Shown: positions 61,595 through 64,000 of the stretch, piece by piece
How the letters are laid out: the number at the start of each line of letters is the position of its first letter
How positions within the stretch are numbered: position 1 is the first letter of the stretch
Assembly: GCF_006439015.1 (NCBI RefSeq)
Contig: NZ_RCZG01000009.1
Coordinates: 126,348-190,347 of the forward strand
Reading direction: 5' to 3'
DNA: 64,000 nucleotides
DNA from: Mycolicibacterium hodleri
Lineage (GTDB): Bacteria; Actinomycetota; Actinomycetes; Mycobacteriales; Mycobacteriaceae
The notes under the pieces: model-generated
What the model was told of the DNA's origin: nothing
The model's input: only the letters and a program-made list of their open reading frames with translations
Database searches by the model: none
Position numbers and translations under genes: made by a program

Positions 61595-62317
61595 TCACGA
61601 CGGCTCCACCGGCGACGGTTCCGTGGTTCGCGTCTCCTTGCCGAAGATTCGATCTGCGAGCTTGGCGGAAAACCTCCGCGTCTCCTCAAGTTGTTCTCGA
61701 CTGACGTTGGTGGTCGGAATCCGAAGGCCCAGGGAGCGGTCGCGATACTCCCCCGTCCCCAAATAACTGGTCAGCGACAACATTGAGCGCAACTGACCAC
61801 CGGGGTACCCGAAGTGGATCTCGCCGCGGTAGCGGCCGCCCTTCTTCTCGGCGAGCTTGCGAACGGCGGTCAGGTTCTCCCGCCAGTACCGACGACACAC
61901 CACGAAGACGGCGAACGGCTTGTCCTCGAGCAGGTGTCTGGCCTCGTGCGACGTGAGGAACGTGCGCAGCGGCATGCTGACCGTTCGCCACCAGGTGGGC
62001 GAGCCGATGCAAATCAGATCGTAATCACCGTTGCGCACTTCGTCGGGAGTTCGGATGTCCCCCGTCTTCCGAAGCGTCTGGGCCGGAAGCATCCCGAGAA
62101 AGTCAGGCCACACGCTCCGCATCGGGAAACGCGAGAAGCGCTCGGCATAGCGCGGATCGGTGAACTCGATCGGCGCGGAGTGCACCTCACACCCTCGCTC
62201 GCGGAACACCTCACCCGCGGCCTCCAGCACCTTCGCCGATTGCCCGGTGTAGCTGTAGTAGAGGAGAAGGACTTGCGGCGGGTGGCCCTTTGGTCGATCT
62301 GCCGTGACGTCAGCCAT
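61595..62317 (-). CDS. Flavodoxin-like protein
   Basis: About 240 aa. QVLLLYYSYTGQSAKVLEAAGEVF near 16-40 is the FMN-phosphate-binding loop; CIGSPTWWRTVSMPLRTFL near 108-126 is the second flavin contact. Longer than simple flavodoxins, like mycobacterial flavodoxin-fold (dialkylrecorsinol/NAD(P)H:quinone-type) proteins. ATG 62317 (MADVTADRPKG) chosen; frame reaches 62344. First gene of the operon, divergent from the methyltransferase at 62465. Confidence 0.85.
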   Translation of the reverse strand: MADVTADRPKGHPPQVLLLYYSYTGQSAKVLEAAGEVFRERGCEVHSAPIEFTDPRYAERFSRFPMRSVWPDFLGMLPAQTLRKTGDIRTPDEVRNGDYDLICIGSPTWWRTVSMPLRTFLTSHEARHLLEDKPFAVFVVCRRYWRENLTAVRKLAEKKGGRYRGEIHFGYPGGQLRSMLSLTSYLGTGEYRDRSLGLRIPTTNVSREQLEETRRFSAKLADRIFGKETRTTEPSPVEPS

Positions 62318-62464
62318 GAGAACCCACTCGCCGAACGGCTTCACAGATCATCGTTCGCGGTGCGTACACGCATGCTCCCTATCGGTGTGAATCTCACGAT
62401 GCTGGTTCCGACGATGCCCGCCCCAATGTCTCGCCTGCGGGGCTTAGCGAATAGCCTGACACAC

Positions 62465-63295
62465 ATGACCGACAAAGTTGCCGTCGACCTCAGCGGCCCA
62501 GCACAGACGATGCTGTCGACCCTGTATCTCAAGGCGCTGGACGCTGATTTCGAGCGCCCCGTTCTCGGCGATCAGTACGCGAAGGAAGCGATCGGCCGCA
62601 TCGACTACGACTGGCACGGACTCGGGATCACGGGCAAGTGGGCACCGATGTTCACGGTACGCACTGCCCAGTACGACATCTGGGCGCGACAGTTCATGGC
62701 CGTCAACGAACGATGCACGGTGATCCACCTCGGTTGCGGACTGGACACCAGGGTGTTCCGGCTGGACCCCGGGCCCGACGTCGAGTGGTTCGACGTCGAC
62801 TTCCCAGCCGTTATCTCGTTGCGGGAGAAGGTTTATCCGAGTAGGCCCAACTACCATCTCTTGCCGACCTCCGCGACCGACCCCTCCTGGCTGGACCAGA
62901 TTCCGGCGGACCGCCCGACGCTGTTCCTGGCCGAGGGGATCAGCATGTATCTGACCCAGGCCGAAGGTGTCGCCCTGCTGAGTCGTGTCGTCGACCGCTT
63001 CCCCTCCGGAGAACTTCAAATCGACTTCTTCAACTGGCTCGCCATCAAGTCGCAGAAAACCCAGACCCTCGTCCGGCGCTCCGGCTCGACGTTGCACTGG
63101 GCGGTCAACAAGCCGAGTGACATCCTCGACCGGGTGCCCGGCACGAGGTTGCTGAATGCGGTCACCTTGTTCGACGCGAGCACGTTCGGCCGCGCGTCCA
63201 CCGCATTCCGAGTGGCGAAGCGCGCGCTCCGGTTCTTACCACCCGTTCGTGACTCACTGCAATATCACCGCTACGGATTCGGGACCGTCAGCTGA
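62465..63295 (+). CDS. PPM1/LCMT-type SAM-dependent methyltransferase
   Basis: 276 aa. VIHLGCGLDTRVFRLDPGPDVEWFDVDFPAVISLREKVYP near 83-122 is the SAM-binding LCMT/PPM1 signature; PTLFLAEGISMYLTQ follows near 149. An YDWHGLG and an ARQFM segment are also typical of the mycobacterial SAM-dependent methyltransferase family 2 (Rv0145-like by recall). Divergent from the flavodoxin operon. The stop overlaps the end of the convergent acyltransferase gene by 8 nt. Confidence 0.88.
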   Translation: MTDKVAVDLSGPAQTMLSTLYLKALDADFERPVLGDQYAKEAIGRIDYDWHGLGITGKWAPMFTVRTAQYDIWARQFMAVNERCTVIHLGCGLDTRVFRLDPGPDVEWFDVDFPAVISLREKVYPSRPNYHLLPTSATDPSWLDQIPADRPTLFLAEGISMYLTQAEGVALLSRVVDRFPSGELQIDFFNWLAIKSQKTQTLVRRSGSTLHWAVNKPSDILDRVPGTRLLNAVTLFDASTFGRASTAFRVAKRALRFLPPVRDSLQYHRYGFGTVS

Positions 63296-64000
63296 CGCGA
63301 GACGCGGCGTGTTTCGCGGAGATGCTGCGGAGCAGGGCGTCTATCGCGGCGACGGACTTCTCCGGGTTCGGTCCGTGTGAGTGGTACTCGATCATCAACT
63401 GCCCGGCGAAGATCTTGCTGGTGTAGATCTCGATGCCCGCGCCGACGGCGAAGTAGAACTCTCCGTGGCTCGCGACCAGCTCCATGCCAGGTGGCGTGCG
63501 CATCGGCGGGACGATGCCGTTGTCGGTGAACATGACCACGTCAGGCATGCCCGGCGGGTTGCCCACATACTGCGGACTGAAGTGCAGGAAGGATTGCTGA
63601 ATCACCCCTTCGGACAGGTCCTTTCGAAAGGTGTCGGTGATGTCGCGGGCCAGCTCCACGACGTCGGTGTCGCGGTCGATCTCCGCGAGGTAGGTGGCTA
63701 TCCCCACCGGGTTGGTGCACGCGGTGGCCGCCACCGGAGGCGAGAGCACGTACCGCAGATCCACCGGATAGACGTACGGAACCGGAATGTTCGGCGTGTC
63801 GCGGAGCTGCCACTCGGCCATCAGCACCGCCGCCGAGAGCAGGCCGTTCAAGCCGATCTTGCGCGCCCGGCACAGATCGATCAGATTGTCGGTGTCCTCC
63901 TCGCTGAGCTTGCAGAAGGCCATCGGAACGAGTTGCGGCAGAACCGGATTCACGTCGGCGGGGGTACGACGGGACGGGGGAAGATCGTAGGCGAACATGG
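63288..64000 (-). CDS. papA4: PapA-type polyketide-associated acyltransferase, C-terminal part
   Basis: The visible ~236 residues are the C-terminal half of a PapA-like (condensation-fold) acyltransferase: LIDLCRARKIGLNGLLSAAVLMAEWQLR, IPVPYVYPVDLRYVLSPPV, then ELARDITDTFRKDLSEGVIQQSFLHF. The catalytic HHxxxD is off the right edge. PapA enzymes transfer acyl groups to polyketide or trehalose lipids. The name papA4 rests on M. tuberculosis synteny (Rv1528c near pks5); it is an inference. Confidence 0.75.
   Translation of the reverse strand, partial: MFAYDLPPSRRTPADVNPVLPQLVPMAFCKLSEEDTDNLIDLCRARKIGLNGLLSAAVLMAEWQLRDTPNIPVPYVYPVDLRYVLSPPVAATACTNPVGIATYLAEIDRDTDVVELARDITDTFRKDLSEGVIQQSFLHFSPQYVGNPPGMPDVVMFTDNGIVPPMRTPPGMELVASHGEFYFAVGAGIEIYTSKIFAGQLMIEYHSHGPNPEKSVAAIDALLRSISAKHAASRVS

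Overview
The window is GC-rich actinobacterial DNA whose gene order matches the Mycobacterium tuberculosis hisD (Rv1599) to papA4 (Rv1528c) segment read backwards. The treX-treY-treZ, bioA-bioF-bioD, nadA-nadB-nadC, dnaE1, ileS, dinX and lspA blocks are in the expected order, and PE-PPE and PapA-type proteins are mycobacteria-specific. A BioQ-type regulator, an AlkB hydroxylase and no phiRv1 prophage in the bioD-bioB interval point to a non-tuberculous mycobacterium, most likely a Mycolicibacterium-type environmental species. No tRNA, rRNA, insertion sequence, prophage or CRISPR array was seen.

Region 1 (1-13.2 kb) is core cofactor metabolism. The hisD start sits at the left edge. The de novo NAD operon nadA-nadB-nadC (minus strand, start/stop overlaps) is divergent from its probable NrtR/NdnR repressor, with a perfect 8-bp inverted repeat between them. 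After a secretory lipase and a DUF2567 membrane protein come the biotin genes: bioB with its accessory protein bsaP, then bioQ, a 2H-phosphoesterase, bioD, bioF and bioA. BioQ-box-like sites lie in the bioB/bioQ spacer and across the bioA stop codon just before bioF.

Region 2 (13.2-26.7 kb) has a membrane acyltransferase (Rv1565c type), the treX-treY-treZ glycogen-to-trehalose operon, ilvA, an Rv1558-type nitroreductase, small membrane and SRPBCC proteins, and a decayed methyltransferase pseudogene.

Region 3 (26.7-39.6 kb) is information processing and housekeeping: dnaE1, a YCII protein with a broken sigma-factor gene, rarD, a pseudouridine synthase and lspA, ansA, dinB1/dinX, a small S4 protein, and ileS behind a T-box leader.

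Region 4 (39.6-64 kb) is accessory. It holds a truncated condensation-like protein with a divergent small HTH protein, an AlkB hydroxylase, three Sec-exported PE-PPE-domain hydrolases without PE/PPE domains, a cutinase, two paralogous Baeyer-Villiger-type monooxygenases, a CYP138-like P450, two short-chain dehydrogenases, two PPM1-type methyltransferases, an alpha/beta hydrolase, a flavodoxin/SRPBCC/nitroreductase operon, and two paralogous secreted proteins with a PYVTAGVALVGAS leader. It reads as an aliphatic or lipid oxidation-plus-hydrolysis island. The most notable signal is regulatory: the two leader-type secreted genes share a near-identical promoter and an upstream CTGACG-N4-CGTCAG palindrome, and the palindrome-to-promoter spacing differs by exactly 10 bp. 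One of them begins a likely secreted protein-monooxygenase-P450 operon.
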